From Chloroflexota bacterium (GTDB lineage: Bacteria; Chloroflexota; Anaerolineae; Anaerolineales; DRMV01): DNA of 7,706 bases. Position numbers and translations under genes: made by a program. The stretch is from NCBI GenBank assembly GCA_013154225.1, contig JAADCW010000025.1:1-7706 (forward strand), read 5' to 3'. Below the pieces are notes generated by a model. That model did no database searches. It saw only the letters and a list, made by a program, of their open reading frames with translations, and was not told the DNA's origin. Of this stretch, positions 1-7,125 are shown piece after piece (the stretch's first letter is position 1; each line of letters begins with the position of its first letter).

Positions 1-137
1 TGGCCGACCTGCTGGCCGCCCACCTCACGGGGGAAACCCTGCCGCCCTACGCGGACGCGTTCCGCCCGGAACGCTGGGCCGACGCGGCCTATCGCGCCCG
101 CTGGGAAGCCGCGGCAGAAGAAGACTGGGCGCTGTAA
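1..137 (+). CDS. C-terminal fragment of a probable FAD-dependent oxidoreductase (DAO-like)
   Basis: The window opens inside a plus-strand gene. The frame beginning at base 3 stays open for 44 codons and ends with TAA at 135-137. The fragment contains a segment reading TGETLPPYADAFRPERW, close to the end of the protein. This resembles the C-terminal ending of DAO-type FAD-dependent oxidoreductases (glycine or D-amino-acid oxidase-like proteins), where a short helix is followed by a conserved F-R-P-x-R-F/W motif. The tail after it is rich in Ala, Trp and Glu and ends in DWAL. The FAD-binding N-terminus and the catalytic region lie outside the window, so substrate and exact family cannot be stated. 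The assignment rests on one short motif and is tentative; that the frame is a real gene end is more secure, because it is followed by a terminator-like hairpin. Confidence 0.5.
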   Translation, partial: ADLLAAHLTGETLPPYADAFRPERWADAAYRARWEAAAEEDWAL

Positions 138-188
138 CCCCGCGCGATAGTCCCTTCCCCAAAACCCTTGCCCTGCTGCGCTCAGCCT

Positions 189-213
189 CCGAGGCCTGCT
201 ACGGCCTCGGTTT
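189..213 (+). terminator. Terminator-like hairpin after the first gene
   Basis: A perfect 8-bp inverted repeat (ccgaggcc at 189-196, ggcctcgg at 203-210) encloses a 6-base loop and is followed by only three T residues (211-213). It lies 51 bases past the stop of the oxidoreductase fragment and upstream of the kinase promoter, the right place for an intrinsic terminator. The short T-run makes it weak, so it could also be only an RNA-stabilising stem. Confidence 0.45.
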
Positions 214-265
214 GGCGTTTCCCGCCCCACTACTTTCCCGAACCCCACCACTTTGCATCCTCATC

Positions 266-294
266 TTGCAACATTTTCCCCCCTCGCATACAAT
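266..294 (+). promoter_or_regulatory. Sigma-70-type promoter for the histidine kinase operon
   Basis: TTGCAA at 266-271 (consensus TTGACA, 4 of 6) and TACAAT at 289-294 (consensus TATAAT, 5 of 6) are separated by exactly 17 bases. Transcription would begin near 300-302, giving a leader of about 26 nt before the ATG at 327. The block sits in the only sizeable gap upstream of the kinase. The leader has no strong Shine-Dalgarno: the purine block AGAGGA (295-300) lies at or before the predicted start site and is too far from the ATG, so kinase translation may be weakly initiated. Confidence 0.65.
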
Positions 295-326
295 AGAGGA
301 AATTCCTTTTGTAATGGGCCTCTCTG

Positions 327-3300
327 ATGACCGTTGAGCGTTCTTCCACTTCGCAGCGCAACCCTTTAGGCAGTCGCCATATTTTGGCTTCTTCCTCTTA
401 TCTTCCCGACTGGCTGGACGAGAAGTTCCTGCCTTTGGTGACCCTGGTGTACATCCTGGTCATGGCAGGCGCGCTTCTGGCCACGCCCTTCCTCCTGCAC
501 CCCTGGATGCAACAGCCTTTTACCGGCGCGCTGGTGGAAACGACCCTGGTGGTTGGGGCTGTACGGGACCCCCAGTATTCAGACACCACCCCCGCCAGGC
601 TCAGCGTGGACGACGTCCTGCTGGCCTTGGATCGCGAACCCCTGGACAGCGTGCATGAGTACGACGCGCTCGTGCGCCAGCACGCGATTGGCGATACCAT
701 CACCCTCACAGCCCGCTCACGAGGGGGCATTGTCAAAGAAATTGAAATCGTTTTGCGGGCCTTTACGCCTCGCGATCAGTGGTTCCTTTTTTATCCCCTC
801 TATCTCTTAGGGCTATTGTTTGCCTTTATTGGCATTTGGGTTTTCATCTTCAGGCGTTATGACAACCTGGGGCGCTCCTTTTCCATGTTCAGCGTCTCGG
901 TAGGGTTTGCCCTGGGCGGCACCCTGCTCATTTGGGGGCCACATCGCTTAGCCCCGCTTTGGATTTTGGCCGTCGGCATGAGCGGCGCGGCCATGCTCAA
1001 CCTGGCCGTACTCCTTCCCAGGCCGCTGGGGCTCTTCCGCCGTCATCCCTGGCTTTTGGGCATCGGCCACACCACCATGTTTGTGCTGGTCATTTGGAAC
1101 TGGGCAACCATGTACAACGTCCAGCACCCCTGGAACTACATCCATGCCCGCCAGGCCCTTTACGCCTTTGACGCCATCACTGGCTTCATCTTCCTCGGTA
1201 GGCTGATTTACACCCGAGCCCATTCCGAATATCCCCTGGCCCGGGCACAAGCCACCTTCATCTTAGCCAGCTTCCTGGTAGGGTTTGGCCCCACGCTCGT
1301 CTGGTTGCTCCTGCCCCAATTTGGCATTCCAGCTCACTTCTCGCTGTGGCTCCTTCTGCCCACGGTTTTCTTCCCCACAGGTTTGGCCTACGCCCTGCTT
1401 CGCTATCGGGTCACCCGCACCGACGTGCTCATGCGGCAAGCCCTGGTTTATGCCGCGATGCTGGTCATCATCGTGGTGGGTTACAACCTCATCGTCATTG
1501 GCGTTACCCTGGCGCTGGGCACCCGAGTGCGCCCCCACAATCCCTACCTGCTGGGCTTTTGGGCTTTTCTGGTAGCTACCCTCTTCAACCCCGTCCGCAC
1601 CCGCCTGGAACAGGGCGTCAACCGCCTTTTCGGCCACACGCACCTGGCCTATCAGGAGCAACTGGACGCCTTTGGCCGTGCCCTGGTCGAAGCCGCGAAC
1701 GTGGAAACCGTTGCCCGTCTGACCCGCCAAACGGTCGCGGCCAACCTCTACGCCCATCCCCTGCACCTTTTCCTCTACGACACCGTCAACGGTCAATATC
1801 GCGCTTTTCCCGACGAACACGGCCGCCCTACCTCCGATATTACGTTCGCGGCCGATAACCCCCTCCCCAACTTCCTGGAACGCCTGGGGCACACGTTCTT
1901 CTTCGACCCTGACAACCTTCCCCGAGATCTGGAGCCCGTGGCCGCGCGGCTCGCGCTCTTGCAGGCCGTGATTTACGTGCCCCTGCCCGGGCGGGAACGC
2001 CTGGTAGGCTTCCTGGCCTTGGGACCCCGCCCCGGCAGGCTCTACGGGAGCGAAGAAGTCGAATTCCTGGAAGCCCTCAGCCGCCAGGCCGCGCTGGCCA
2101 TTGAGCGCGCGCAAACCGTTTCGGACCTGGAACGCCGCATCGAACAAATGAACATTCTGGCGCGCGTGGCCCAAGGCGTCAACATCACCCTGGTGTTCGA
2201 CGACCTGCTGGAACTGCTCTACGCGCAAACCACCCGCCTGGTGCGGGCGCGCTATTTCCAGGTTTTGCTCTACGAGCCCGCCACCAAACAACTGCAGTAT
2301 GTGTTTGCCGCCGATGGCGACGAGCGCCTCAAAGACCTGGAAGGCCAGCCCCTGGAAGAAGGCCGCGGCCTGGCGTGGGAAGTGATGAAAACCCGCCACG
2401 TCATCCGCACCAACGACTACCCTGCCACGTGCCGCCAGCAAGGCTATGCCGTGGATTTGCCCGACGCATTGGCCTGGATGGGCGTGCCCCTCAACGCGGG
2501 GGCTGAAACCATCGGCGTCATGGTCTTGGCCGATTCTGCAGTTGAAGTGGCTTACACCGCAGAGCAAGAACGCCTGGTGCAAGCCCTGGCCGACCTGGCC
2601 GCGGGGGCTATTGTCAAAGCCCGCTTGCTGGAAGAAACCCGCCAGCGCGCGGCGCAGTTGACCGTGCTCAACCAAATCACCCGGAAACTATCGTCCACCC
2701 TGGACCTGCAAGCCCTGCTCAAACAGATCCTCGACAGCGCGGTTTCCCTGCTCGATGCAGAAGCCGGCACCCTCTTCCTGGTGGACGAAGACACCGGCGA
2801 ACTGGTCTTTGCCGTGGTTACCGGCCCGGTGGGCACCAACCTGGAAGGCAAACGCCTGCCGCCCGGCAGCGGCCTGGTGGGCCGCGCAATTTCGGAGCGT
2901 ATGCCGCTCCTGGTCACCGATGTGGAAAAAGAAAACAACTGGGAAAGCTCCATTGACCAGGAAACCAACTTCAAAACCCACTCGGTGCTCATTGCACCCA
3001 TGATCACGCAAGATAAGGCCATCGGCGCGCTGGAAGTCATCAACAAACGCAACGGCATCTTCACTGCAGACGACGAACAACTTTTGCTGGCCTTTGCTGG
3101 CCAAGCCGCCATCGCAATCCAAAACGCGCGGCTTTACACCATGACCGACCAAGCCCTGGCCGCCAGGGTGGAAGAACTTTCGGTGCTCCAGCGCATTGAC
3201 CGGGAACTCAACACCAGCCTGGATGTGCGCCGGGCAATGCAAGTCACCCTGGATTGGGCTGTACGCCGCACAGGTGCCGTGGCTGGATTAGTGGGTCTGC

Positions 3301-4379
3301 TTCAAGAAGACACCCTGATCATCATCGCAGACCAAGGCTATCCTGAAGGCGAATTAGGCCCTTACCGCGCCACCGGCGTGCCGATTTCCCGCTGCCCTGG
3401 CATGACCCGCGCGGTTGAAACCCACGAACCCCAGCGCATTCTGGCCGAAGAAAGCGACACCCCCCTCCTCCACGCGCACGCCCGGGCGCAAATCGTGGTG
3501 CCCATCGAGCGCGAAGATCAAGTCATCGGCCTCTTGGTGCTGGAAAGCCTCGATCCCTATGTCTGGAACGAGGAGACCGTGCGCTTCCTGGTGCGCCTGG
3601 CCGACCACGCGGCCATTGCCATTACCAACGCCCAACTGTATGCCGAAGTGCAAGAGGCCAACCAAACCAAGAGCGATTTCATCTCCTTTGTGGCGCACGA
3701 ACTCAAAACCCCCATGACCTCCATCCGAGGTTATGCCGACTTGCTGGCCAAAGGTGCAGTTGGCCCCATCAACGACAACCAGGCCCAATTCCTGGCCGTC
3801 ATTCGGGCCAATGTAGAGCGCATGGCGCGCCTGGTCTCCGACCTGGCCGACATTTCCCGCATCGAAGCCGGCAAATTGGAACTGGAATTTCAACGTGTGG
3901 ACTTCCACGACGTGGTGGACGAAGTTGTGCACTCCCTCAGCCAGCAAATCGAAAGCAAAAATCAAACCCTGGAAGTGCACATTCCCGACGACCTGCCGCC
4001 GGTTTGGGGCGACCGGGTGCGCCTGGCACAGATCCTCACCAATCTGGTCAGCAACGCGCACAAATACACCCCCGAAGGCGGCACCATCGAAATCTGGGCC
4101 GAACACGTCCCCAACGAATGGCAGCCCAACGGCCCGCCCGAAGTGGTGCACGTGGCCGTGCGGGACAACGGGTTGGGCATCAGCGAAGAAGAGCAAGAAA
4201 AAATCTTCCAAAAATTCTTCCGCTCCGAAGACCGCCGCGCCCGCGAAGCCCCTGGCACAGGGTTGGGTCTGCACATCACCAAAAACCTGGTCGAACTTCA
4301 CGGCGGCCGCATCTGGTTTGAATCCAAACTCGGCGAAGGCACCACCTTCCACTTCACGGTGCCCATCGCTGAAGATTAA
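327..4379 (+). CDS. Membrane-bound multi-GAF sensor histidine kinase with ComP-like PDZ/multi-TM input region
   Basis: This 1350-residue protein is a two-component sensor kinase. The ATG at 327 is favoured because an in-frame stop lies at 312-314 and the next Met would fall inside the first membrane helix. Order by eye: TM1 (34-57); a PDZ-like domain (about 67-144, probably extracytoplasmic); about nine more hydrophobic helices (153-175, 184-205, 209-231, 243-264, 277-295, 308-329, 338-358, 374-397, 405-423); four GAF-like domains (about 441-595, 600-770, 778-937, 952-1105); HisKA (about 1117-1183) and HATPase_c (about 1228-1346). All core motifs are present: phospho-acceptor His1124 in FVAHELKTP, with the E1125-x-x-T1128 phosphatase motif; N-box Asn1243; G1 box DNGLG at 1280-1284; F-box FQKFF at 1294-1298; G2 box GTGLGL at 1310-1315. 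It should therefore be catalytically active. The third GAF carries NKRNGIFTADDE (906-917). No receiver domain is fused and no response regulator is nearby, so partner and signal are unknown. A FIST gene starts 20 bases downstream. Confidence 0.93.
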   Translation: MTVERSSTSQRNPLGSRHILASSSYLPDWLDEKFLPLVTLVYILVMAGALLATPFLLHPWMQQPFTGALVETTLVVGAVRDPQYSDTTPARLSVDDVLLALDREPLDSVHEYDALVRQHAIGDTITLTARSRGGIVKEIEIVLRAFTPRDQWFLFYPLYLLGLLFAFIGIWVFIFRRYDNLGRSFSMFSVSVGFALGGTLLIWGPHRLAPLWILAVGMSGAAMLNLAVLLPRPLGLFRRHPWLLGIGHTTMFVLVIWNWATMYNVQHPWNYIHARQALYAFDAITGFIFLGRLIYTRAHSEYPLARAQATFILASFLVGFGPTLVWLLLPQFGIPAHFSLWLLLPTVFFPTGLAYALLRYRVTRTDVLMRQALVYAAMLVIIVVGYNLIVIGVTLALGTRVRPHNPYLLGFWAFLVATLFNPVRTRLEQGVNRLFGHTHLAYQEQLDAFGRALVEAANVETVARLTRQTVAANLYAHPLHLFLYDTVNGQYRAFPDEHGRPTSDITFAADNPLPNFLERLGHTFFFDPDNLPRDLEPVAARLALLQAVIYVPLPGRERLVGFLALGPRPGRLYGSEEVEFLEALSRQAALAIERAQTVSDLERRIEQMNILARVAQGVNITLVFDDLLELLYAQTTRLVRARYFQVLLYEPATKQLQYVFAADGDERLKDLEGQPLEEGRGLAWEVMKTRHVIRTNDYPATCRQQGYAVDLPDALAWMGVPLNAGAETIGVMVLADSAVEVAYTAEQERLVQALADLAAGAIVKARLLEETRQRAAQLTVLNQITRKLSSTLDLQALLKQILDSAVSLLDAEAGTLFLVDEDTGELVFAVVTGPVGTNLEGKRLPPGSGLVGRAISERMPLLVTDVEKENNWESSIDQETNFKTHSVLIAPMITQDKAIGALEVINKRNGIFTADDEQLLLAFAGQAAIAIQNARLYTMTDQALAARVEELSVLQRIDRELNTSLDVRRAMQVTLDWAVRRTGAVAGLVGLLQEDTLIIIADQGYPEGELGPYRATGVPISRCPGMTRAVETHEPQRILAEESDTPLLHAHARAQIVVPIEREDQVIGLLVLESLDPYVWNEETVRFLVRLADHAAIAITNAQLYAEVQEANQTKSDFISFVAHELKTPMTSIRGYADLLAKGAVGPINDNQAQFLAVIRANVERMARLVSDLADISRIEAGKLELEFQRVDFHDVVDEVVHSLSQQIESKNQTLEVHIPDDLPPVWGDRVRLAQILTNLVSNAHKYTPEGGTIEIWAEHVPNEWQPNGPPEVVHVAVRDNGLGISEEEQEKIFQKFFRSEDRRAREAPGTGLGLHITKNLVELHGGRIWFESKLGEGTTFHFTVPIAED

Positions 4380-4390
4380 CCCCAACGAGC

Positions 4391-4395
4391 GAGGT
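4391..4395 (+). promoter_or_regulatory. Shine-Dalgarno of the FIST gene
   Basis: GAGGT at 4391-4395 lies 4 bases before the ATG at 4400, in the 20-base gap after the kinase stop. It supports this start and shows that the FIST gene can be translated independently within the kinase transcript. Confidence 0.6.
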
Positions 4396-4399
4396 CAGC

Positions 4400-5536
4400 A
4401 TGGCATTGGAAGCCGTCAGCGAATATGGCATGGGCACCCTGGGGCGAGAACTCAGCGTACAACTCGCCCATCGGGCACTGCGCAGGTTGGAAAGCGACCC
4501 AGTGGCCGCGTTCCTGTGGGCTACGGCAGAATATGACCTGGAAGAAGCGGTCAAAGCCCTGCGGGTGCTCTTGGGCGACATTGCCATTTGGGGCGGCACC
4601 GTGCGGCGGGTATGGAACCAGGACGGCGCGCCAGCCCGCGGCATGAACCTGGTGGTGCTTGGGGGCGAAGACCTGCGCATTCAAAGCGCCCGTTTTGCCC
4701 AACTACCTTCGGTCAGCGAAATCACCGAGCGCCTGCCCCATTGGCAGGAAAGCGTCTTGTTTGTGGCCCTGGAAGCCATGCAACCTCGGCTCAACCGCTG
4801 GTTGGATGTTTTGTCGCACAACCAGGGTGGACTCAATGGCGGCCTGGTGGGCGGCGGGCTCAGGGTGGGACGGCCAGCTCTCATCGGCGGCCGCGATGTG
4901 GGCGAAGGCGGCATGTCCTTGCTCACCGTTCAAGGCACCCATCTGGGCCTGGGCTGGGGAAGCGGCTGGCGCTCCACCGGGTTGTGGTCGCAGGTCACCG
5001 AAAGCCGCGGCGAATGGGTGCGCGCGCTGGACGGCCGCCCGGCTTCTCAGGAATTGGAACGCCTCTTTGGCCAACCCGCGCGACGATGGGCTTACGCGCC
5101 CTTACGGGAGTTCACCCGCCTCTACCCCCTGGGGCTTCGCACCGAAGACGGCGGCTGGGACATCCGCGCGCCGCTCCACGTCGAAGCCGACGGAAGCCTC
5201 CGCATGACCCTGCCCGTGCCTCGAGGCGCCCGCGCGTACTGGATGGTGGGCAGTATGGACGACGCGGCCCAAGCCGCTGAAGACGCGGCAGCTTATGCCC
5301 TGCGCGCCTTAGGCAAACACAGCCCAGCCCTGGCGCTGGTCTGGATGGATTGGGCGTGCTCCTACCTCTTCACCGCGCACGAAGATGCCATTTTCCAACG
5401 GGTGCGCCGCATCTTAGGCAACGACGTGCCCATCACGGGCGTGTACACATATGGGCAAATCGTAGCCCCGCCTCAAGATACCCCTGCCCGCCTGCTACAC
5501 AACCACATCGTCGTGGCCCTGCTGGCCGCGGCATAA
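4400..5536 (+). CDS. FIST (FIST_N/FIST_C) domain protein, predicted small-ligand sensor
   Basis: The 378-residue protein resembles stand-alone FIST proteins. FIST was described as a sensory domain found in bacterial signal-transduction proteins and predicted to bind small ligands such as amino acids. The N-terminal part (about 20-200) has alternating hydrophobic strands, including DIAIWGGTVRRVW, matching the place where FIST_N has a G-rich strand-turn, and a glycine-rich stretch (about 143-171). The C-terminal part fits FIST_C best: ALVWMDWACSYLF with Cys320, then NDVPITGVYTYGQIVAP (Gly347, Tyr351, Gly352), and near the end LLHNHIVVALL (His367, Asn368). The usual Glu of the GxYxYGE motif is Gln353 here. 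No signal peptide or membrane helix is seen, so it is probably cytoplasmic. The start has a Shine-Dalgarno (GAGGT, 4391-4395). It follows the kinase by 20 bases and precedes queA by 13, so it probably shares their transcript. A role as co-sensor or partner of the kinase is inference from position only. Confidence 0.82.
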   Translation: MALEAVSEYGMGTLGRELSVQLAHRALRRLESDPVAAFLWATAEYDLEEAVKALRVLLGDIAIWGGTVRRVWNQDGAPARGMNLVVLGGEDLRIQSARFAQLPSVSEITERLPHWQESVLFVALEAMQPRLNRWLDVLSHNQGGLNGGLVGGGLRVGRPALIGGRDVGEGGMSLLTVQGTHLGLGWGSGWRSTGLWSQVTESRGEWVRALDGRPASQELERLFGQPARRWAYAPLREFTRLYPLGLRTEDGGWDIRAPLHVEADGSLRMTLPVPRGARAYWMVGSMDDAAQAAEDAAAYALRALGKHSPALALVWMDWACSYLFTAHEDAIFQRVRRILGNDVPITGVYTYGQIVAPPQDTPARLLHNHIVVALLAAA

Positions 5537-5549
5537 AACTGTGACCAAC

Positions 5550-6572
5550 ATGCGCACTGCTGATTTCGACTACGACCTTCCCGAAAGTTTCATTGCTCAA
5601 GAGCCCGTCGAGCCCCGAGACAGCGCCCGCCTCATGGTGCTGGATCGCGCCACGGGCGAAATTACCCATGCCATTTTCCGAGACATCGGCCGCTTCCTGC
5701 GGCCCGGCGATCTGCTGGTCGCCAACCGTACCCGCGTCATCCCTGCCCGGCTGTTTGCCCGCAAAATTCCCACGGGCGGCAAGGTGGAACTTTTGCTCCT
5801 GCGCCGTGAAGCCCCGGGGCAGTGGCAAGCCCTGGTGCGCGGGCGGGGGCTGACCGAGGGCAAACGCCTGGCACTGGACGACGACCTGGAAGCGGAAATC
5901 GTGGCCGTGTTGGATGGGCCAGTGCGCCGCGTGCGCTTTTCCCGCCCTTTGGACGACACCCTCAACCGCCTGGGGCAAGTGCCGCTACCGCCCTACATCC
6001 ACCGCCCCCTGGAAAACCCCGAACGCTACCAAACCATCTTTGCCCGCGAAGCCGGCTCAGCCGCGGCGCCCACCGCGGGCCTGCACTTCACTGATCGCCT
6101 GTTGGACGAATTACAGGCCCAGGGCATTGGCTTTGCCACCGTGACCCTGCACGTCGGCCTGGATACGTTCGCACCGGTCAAAGAAGACGACCCACGCGAG
6201 CACAAAATCCACACCGAATGGTGTGAAGTCAGCGCAGAAACCGCGGCGCAAATCAATCGCACCAAAGCAGCAGGCGGACGCATCATCGCGGTGGGCACCA
6301 CCACGGTCCGCACGCTGGAAACCGCGGCCCTGCACGCGCCCGAAGGTCAGGTCGTTGCCCCTTGGATCGGCGACACCGACCTTTTCATCCTTCCCGGCTT
6401 CCGCTTCCGGGCTACCGACGCGATGATCACCAACTTCCACCTGCCCAAATCCACCCTGGTGATGCTGGTGAGCGCCTTTGCCGGGCGGGAACGCATTTTG
6501 CACGCCTATGAAATTGCCAAACAAGAAGGCTACCGCTTCTTTTCCTTTGGCGATGCCATGCTGATTTTGTAA
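5550..6572 (+). CDS. queA: S-adenosylmethionine:tRNA ribosyltransferase-isomerase QueA
   Basis: QueA transfers and isomerises the ribosyl group of S-adenosylmethionine onto preQ1 at position 34 of tRNAs with GUN anticodons, giving epoxyqueuosine, the penultimate step of queuosine synthesis in the cytoplasm. The 340 residues are full length and collinear with E. coli QueA: N-terminal FDYDLPESFIAQEP, then GDLLVANRTRVIPARLF, PLPPYIHRP, AAPTAGLHFT (172-181), VTLHVGLDTFAPV, AVGTTTVRTLE, DAMITNFHLPKSTLVMLVSAFAG, and the terminal YRFFSFGDAML. The ATG at 5550 is preferred because it gives MRTADF, aligning with the E. coli start MRVTDF; an in-frame GTG at 5541 would add three residues. Neither start has a clear Shine-Dalgarno, which suggests translational coupling to the FIST gene ending 13 bases upstream. 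No other queuosine gene is visible here, so its link to the kinase-FIST pair is probably only shared transcription. Confidence 0.96.
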   Translation: MRTADFDYDLPESFIAQEPVEPRDSARLMVLDRATGEITHAIFRDIGRFLRPGDLLVANRTRVIPARLFARKIPTGGKVELLLLRREAPGQWQALVRGRGLTEGKRLALDDDLEAEIVAVLDGPVRRVRFSRPLDDTLNRLGQVPLPPYIHRPLENPERYQTIFAREAGSAAAPTAGLHFTDRLLDELQAQGIGFATVTLHVGLDTFAPVKEDDPREHKIHTEWCEVSAETAAQINRTKAAGGRIIAVGTTTVRTLETAALHAPEGQVVAPWIGDTDLFILPGFRFRATDAMITNFHLPKSTLVMLVSAFAGRERILHAYEIAKQEGYRFFSFGDAMLIL

Positions 6573-6647
6573 TTCGCACCTACCGCCCAGCGCCTTCGCC
6601 GCACCAATATTGCCTCGCGTTGGGCTTCTATCCACAGCCTCTTCCCT

Positions 6648-6653
6648 GGAGGA
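6648..6653 (+). promoter_or_regulatory. Strong Shine-Dalgarno setting the DUF1232 gene start
   Basis: GGAGGA at 6648-6653 lies 7 bases before the ATG at 6661. This near-perfect site fixes that start rather than the in-frame TTG upstream at 6610. Confidence 0.75.
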
Positions 6654-6660
6654 ACAAATC

Positions 6661-7005
6661 ATGGGCACTGAAAACGCTACCCCTAACAAACCCAAAGTCG
6701 GCAACAACCGCAGCGTTTGGCTGGCCGTACTGCGGGAAGCCCGCCTGGTGTGGCATCTCCTGCGCGACCCGCGCGTGCCGTGGTATCTCAAACTGATCCC
6801 TGTGGGCGCGCTGGGCTACGTCATCATGCCTGTGGACCTTATCCCCCTCAACCCTCTGGACGATGCCGCGTTGGTGAGCATGGCCTTTTATCTGTTTCTG
6901 GAACTCTGCCCGCCCGAAGTGGTCGAGGAACACCGCCAAGCCCTCAAAAGCGTGATTCCCGGCACGTGGCGGGATCCCGACGACAAAACCAAACCCCAAG
7001 CCTAA
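6661..7005 (+). CDS. DUF1232/YkvA-like small membrane protein
   Basis: A 114-residue protein whose central part matches the DUF1232 (YkvA-like) pattern: RDPRVPWYLKLIPV (35-48), a hydrophobic run, then YVIMPVDLIP (53-62) and a short loop ending in DD (67-68), followed by a second hydrophobic stretch (about 69-82). The P-x-D-L-I-P core followed by an acidic DD pair is the family hallmark. Two short hydrophobic segments imply membrane association; the N-terminal 18 residues and the C-terminal tail are polar and probably disordered. The family has no well-established biochemical function and none is proposed. The start is fixed by a strong ribosome binding site. It lies 88 bases after queA with no obvious terminator or clear promoter between, so it may be the last gene of the kinase-FIST-queA transcript. 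A robust terminator follows 30 bases after its stop. Confidence 0.78.
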   Translation: MGTENATPNKPKVGNNRSVWLAVLREARLVWHLLRDPRVPWYLKLIPVGALGYVIMPVDLIPLNPLDDAALVSMAFYLFLELCPPEVVEEHRQALKSVIPGTWRDPDDKTKPQA

Positions 7006-7028
7006 CTCATCTCCCGTAACCCTCAGCA

Positions 7029-7068
7029 ACAAAAACAGCCCCGATGGTCTCATCGGGGCTGCGCTTTT
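7029..7068. terminator. Bidirectional intrinsic terminator between convergent genes
   Basis: A perfect 11-bp stem (cagccccgatg at 7036-7046, catcggggctg at 7051-7061) closes a 4-base loop, GTCT. On the plus strand TTTT follows at 7065-7068. On the minus strand the stem is followed directly by TTTTTGTT (complement of 7028-7035), an even better U-tract. It sits 30 bases after the DUF1232 stop and 64 bases beyond the stop of the convergent lipoprotein gene, so it can serve both. Confidence 0.88.
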
Positions 7069-7125
7069 CGTATGGGGCGGTTTGAAAGAACATTGCCAAA
7101 ATTTTTTCGGCATTCACGCCCATTG

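Noticed and set aside
314..337. Seven-codon leader ORF (ATG at 314, stop TGA) overlapping the kinase start
   Set aside because: The ATG has only a distant AGAGGA upstream, probably outside the transcript. It is too short to support as an attenuator or coupling peptide.
1263..2675. Long minus-strand open frame (470 codons) opposite the kinase
   Set aside because: It lies wholly antisense to well-supported TM and GAF coding sequence; its protein is low-complexity in Gly, His and Gln with no domain, as expected for a mirror frame in GC-rich DNA.
3361..3420. Cys in the fourth GAF domain as a bilin attachment site
   Set aside because: The Cys is followed by Pro-Gly, not His, and the other phytochrome GAF signatures are absent.
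3354..4385. Minus-strand open frame of 343 codons opposite the kinase catalytic core
   Set aside because: It is antisense to intact HisKA and HATPase motifs and has no recognisable domain; a composition shadow.
6111..6791. Minus-strand open frame across the queA end and the DUF1232 start
   Set aside because: It overlaps two confidently assigned plus-strand genes and shows no family pattern.
7095..7111. Imperfect palindrome gccaaaattttttcggc, possible second terminator
   Set aside because: The stem is broken by a mismatch with almost no loop, and the much stronger hairpin at 7036-7061 explains termination.
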